Of a stretch of DNA of 64,000 nt, positions 62,701-64,000 are shown piece by piece. This DNA is from Cohnella zeiphila (GTDB lineage Bacteria > Bacillota > Bacilli > Paenibacillales > Paenibacillaceae), in assembly GCF_014212055.1 (NCBI RefSeq), contig NZ_JACJVO010000021.1:248001-312000 (forward strand), in the 5' to 3' direction. The notes beneath the pieces were generated by a model. That model was given only the letters and a program-made list of their open reading frames with translations. It made no database searches and was not told the DNA's origin. The first letter of the stretch is position 1; each line of letters starts with the position of its first letter. The position numbers were made by a program, and so were the translations under genes.

Positions 62701-63100
62701 GCTGAGGAACAACATTCCTCTAACGGCATCCGATTACGAGAGTCTGAAGCGGATCTTCACCGGCGAGCTGGGAACGGCGGAGGATTACGAACGCGAGTTC
62801 AAGGACACGCCGTTCGGATTGCTGGTGCGGCGAGTGGCGAAGCTGGAGACGGAAGCGGCGATGGCCGTGTTCTCCTTGTTCATTGATGAGCAGTCGCTGA
62901 GCCAGTCGCAGATTGTGTTCGTGCGCAAGGTCATCGACTACATCGTGCAGAACGGTTACATCGAGAACGCCGGCGAGCTGATGAAGCCGCCGTTCGATAA
63001 GCCGCAGAGCTTCATCAAGCTGTTCGACGGAGCGAGGCAGAAGCAGCTCGTGGAGCTGGTGACGCAGATCAAGGAGAACGCGGTGAAGATTGTGGGGTGA
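59753..63100 (+). CDS. hsdR: Type I restriction endonuclease subunit HsdR (EcoEI-like)
   Basis: 1115 residues from ATG 59753 (CAGGGTG upstream; overlaps none of hsdS2, stop at 59747). Order: DUF4145-like N-terminal domain (about 1-150), coiled coil, endonuclease core FADYILYGKDGLPLAIIEAK (PD-(D/E)xK), then SF2 translocase motifs MATGTGKTRTASSL (I), VIDEAHRSIF (II), VGLTATPK (III), FWQMIGRGTRL (VI), and an EcoEI-type C-terminal region. All catalytic motifs look intact, so an active system is expected. G+C-rich like hsdM. Confidence 0.93.
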   Translation: MPANFDFLQGQTEYELFASAAIEAERVLATSPAMAAVGSRKAMELAVKWVYAADNTVKMPYKDNLQSLLHEPTFRFAMENATWSKLLYIVKLGNLAVHTEKDVDRSEAVFSLAALHEFLQWLDYCYGTRYEERVFDERLIPEGKVVLDEAAIKASQSLIEQQNAEIEKLRAQIEAMSGQLTEAKPQHQAERRFTPIDLPEYLTRKKYIDVDLKLLGWTIGDDAREEVPLTGMPNAAEEGFADYILYGKDGLPLAIIEAKRTSKDPKIGTQQAKLYADCLERMTGRRPMMFTTNGFETYLWDDKSSPQRRVSGMFAKADLEKLMQRREQRKPLADISIDDKITDRYYQKEAIRAVCENIETGHRKSLLVMATGTGKTRTASSLTDVLSRGGHVTNILFLADRTALVKQAKDDFKNYLPDMSLCNLLSNKDDKSARIVFSTYPTMLNAIDTAKNPDGERLFTPAHFDLIVIDEAHRSIFKKYRAIFEYFDALLVGLTATPKTEVDRNTYDFFEMEKGVPTYAYDYETAVEKDHVLVPYFNIEVVTKFLDQGISYDDLSDEEKERYEEDFTDEDGNMPDVIPAPAVNQFIFNQDTVDRVLQDLMTRGIKVAGGDRIGKTIIFAQNKKHAEYIVERFNKLYPQHKGGFAKRITYQDSYAQSLIDEFKVPGKEPHIAVSVDMLDTGIDVPQIVNLVFFKRVRSKAKFWQMIGRGTRLCKDLFGAGEDKMRFVIFDYLGNFEFFRQNKEGLEGNETMSLSEAIFAKRVRLIHHLQHAMFADDPHQQLRSELVQVVHRQVEQLNPELIAVKLRLQYVEKFKLSGAYVCLSDADKHELIVHLAALVYTDETDEYAKRFDNLMYGLMLSGIEGTPQFKKNRKQLTDICEALSRRATIPQVKEKLALIKTVVSEEFWDEAGLLDYERVRAELRGLIKFIVEEGESGFVYTNLKDEVLGTKEGEALYQAYDFEDYKLKVNRYIENNRDHLAIHKLRNNIPLTASDYESLKRIFTGELGTAEDYEREFKDTPFGLLVRRVAKLETEAAMAVFSLFIDEQSLSQSQIVFVRKVIDYIVQNGYIENAGELMKPPFDKPQSFIKLFDGARQKQLVELVTQIKENAVKIVG

Positions 63101-63206
63101 CAGGATCGTCGAGGCGCATGGCGACGCGCTGTCGTTCAAGAGCAAGGCAGGCGAAGGGGACGATGGTGGAGATATATTTTCCCGCTCAGCGGGCGGTGGA
63201 ATATTA

Positions 63207-63245
63207 AATAAGAGGAGGGCGTGCATAGATGCGCCTTCTCTTATT
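63207..63245 (+). terminator. Terminator-like hairpin after hsdR
   Basis: AATAAGAGGAGGGCG and GCGCCTTCTCTTATT pair almost fully; the T-run is short. Confidence 0.5.
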
Positions 63246-63250
63246 CATTG

Positions 63251-63700
63251 CTACAGGCTGGCATACACGATATTGCGCAGCCGCGGCAGGACGTGGGGCT
63301 CCTGACCGTTCAACGGATGCTGGGTGTACATAACCGTCATCTGATTCTCTGGATCGATGATCGCCTGGCAGCCAGCCGCGTCGCTCCAGCCGAACTCACC
63401 GATCGGGCTCAGCGAACCCTGCGCACCTTCGAGATGTGCGTTCGGATCCCAGTCCGTAGCCGGCGAGATGCAGCCAATTGAAGTCGCTGCGCATCTGCTC
63501 GTTCAGGTGATCCGTCCGAATCAGGTCCACCGACGTAGGCGCCAGAATGCGCACGCTCTGCGGGCTCGTCCCGCGGTTGGTCAGCGCGTTCAGGAACTTG
63601 ATATCGTCGTTCGTGTTCGACAGCAGGCCGGCTCAGCCCCTCTCGTGCTCCGTGCCGAGCCGGAAGCGTTTGCCGTCCCGGCGCACGGTCATGCTCCAGT
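63251..63700 (-). pseudogene. Beta-lactamase-family serine hydrolase, C-terminal remnant
   Basis: Minus strand reads SNTNDDIKFLNALTNRGTSP, SVRILAPTSVDLIRTDHLNE, then after a frame change SPIGEFGWSDAAGCQAIIDP and ENQMTVMYTQHPL, ending PRLRNIVYASL with stop at 63251. The GW..A.G...IDPEN block is typical of class C-like serine hydrolases. The catalytic SxxK part is absent and at least one frameshift exists, so it is inactive. Confidence 0.65.
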
Positions 63701-63835
63701 TGATCTATACTCCAAGTTCTATTTATTCGATACGAATTCCACGATCATCGGTTTAGCCAACTTTCGATGTCGAAAAGACGTTGGCGGTTAATCCCGATTG
63801 GACCCAAACTCTTTGGTAGTAAAATCGCCTCATGC
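63701..63835. other. Junction before the tRNA fragment
   Basis: 135 bases, no gene seen. A possible direct-repeat end of an inserted island lies at the right border (63836). Confidence 0.35.
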
Positions 63836-63894
63836 GGGAGAGCGCATCGCTGGCAGCGATGAGGTCAGGGGTTCGATCCCCCTAATCTCCACCA
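63836..63894 (+). other. 3' fragment of tRNA-Ala(GGC), candidate attachment site
   Basis: From GGGAGAGCGC the sequence follows tRNA-Ala: anticodon arm CATCG-CTGGCAG-CGATG with anticodon GGC, variable loop AGGTC, T-arm AGGGG-TTCGATC-CCCCT, 3' acceptor strand AATCTCC and encoded ACCA. The 5' acceptor strand (expected GGAGATT) and a proper D-arm 5' side are missing; upstream reads TCGCCTCATGC instead. A 3' tRNA half ending at CCA is the classic footprint of site-specific island integration. It cannot be a working tRNA. Confidence 0.75.
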
Positions 63895-63910
63895 AAATTT
63901 AAGTGACAGC

Positions 63911-63940
63911 CCTCCATTAAATTGGGGGGCTTTTGTATGT
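63911..63940 (+). terminator. Terminator after the tRNA fragment
   Basis: AGCCCTCC and GGGGGGCT pair around ATTAAATT, followed by TTTTG. It is the usual tRNA-gene terminator, kept with the 3' half. Confidence 0.7.
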
Positions 63941-64000
63941 GATTTGATAATTTTGAGTAATAGTTGAGTATGTTTTTGAGGCGAAATTTTCGATGATTAA

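Noticed and set aside
63801..63894. Complete tRNA-Ala gene
   Set aside because: No 5' acceptor strand complementary to AATCTCC and no regular D-arm upstream, so only a 3' fragment is present.

Overview
The window looks like a Bacillales spore-former, probably Paenibacillaceae. Reasons: a GerA-type germination protein, several CotF-type spore-coat genes, a KinA-like sensor kinase, a copper-amine-oxidase-N ('stalk') secreted protein, frequent GTG/TTG starts and strong GGAGG ribosome sites. Species cannot be set from sequence alone.

Layout. (1) 1-13.4 kb: decayed chromosomal region. A GerA-family gene runs off the left edge, followed by broken alcohol dehydrogenase and spore-coat genes and an AAA ATPase remnant. 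Next is a three-PAS histidine kinase carrying an EAL domain, preceded by one GEMM-I (cyclic-di-GMP) riboswitch and followed by a second that has lost its gene. Then come IS3, IS256 and IS1595 remnants, an SDR/AraC divergent pair, a DinB-like gene, and a histidine kinase/response regulator pair. (2) 13.5-46 kb: a long co-directional integrative/conjugative element. It encodes an ArpU-like regulator, a VirD4/TraG-like coupling ATPase, a Replic_Relax relaxase candidate with a possible oriT just upstream, a Tcp/VirB-type channel (TcpC, TcpD, TcpE, VirB4, VirB6-like, M23/transglycosylase-like wall hydrolase) and an orphan Dam methylase. Fused to this is a Tad-type pilus block: TadZ, CpaB, two ParA-like proteins with degenerate P-loops, CpaF, a TadB-TadC fusion and four pilin-like proteins, then two large secreted proteins. 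A tail of small cargo genes and a DUF6036 nucleotidyltransferase pair follows, and a large serine recombinase closes the element. (3) 48-54 kb: AT-rich defence-like genes: DUF5131 plus TcmP, a membrane protein with a zinc-ribbon tail, and a translationally coupled ParA/nucleotidyl-cyclase-like pair. (4) 54.7-63.1 kb: a type I restriction-modification locus with hsdM, two hsdS genes flanking a tyrosine recombinase, and hsdR. It is followed by a broken serine hydrolase and a 3' fragment of a tRNA-Ala(GGC) gene that looks like an attachment site.

How they fit. The 13.5-48 kb part would move DNA through a Gram-positive type IV channel. The Tad-like block probably builds an envelope-anchored filament for mating contact or adhesion, and Dam may shield incoming DNA. 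The right part is a mobile defence island in which HsdS specificity may be reshuffled by its own recombinase. The most novel candidates are the conjugation-plus-Tad hybrid, its candidate oriT, and the ParA/cyclase-like pair.
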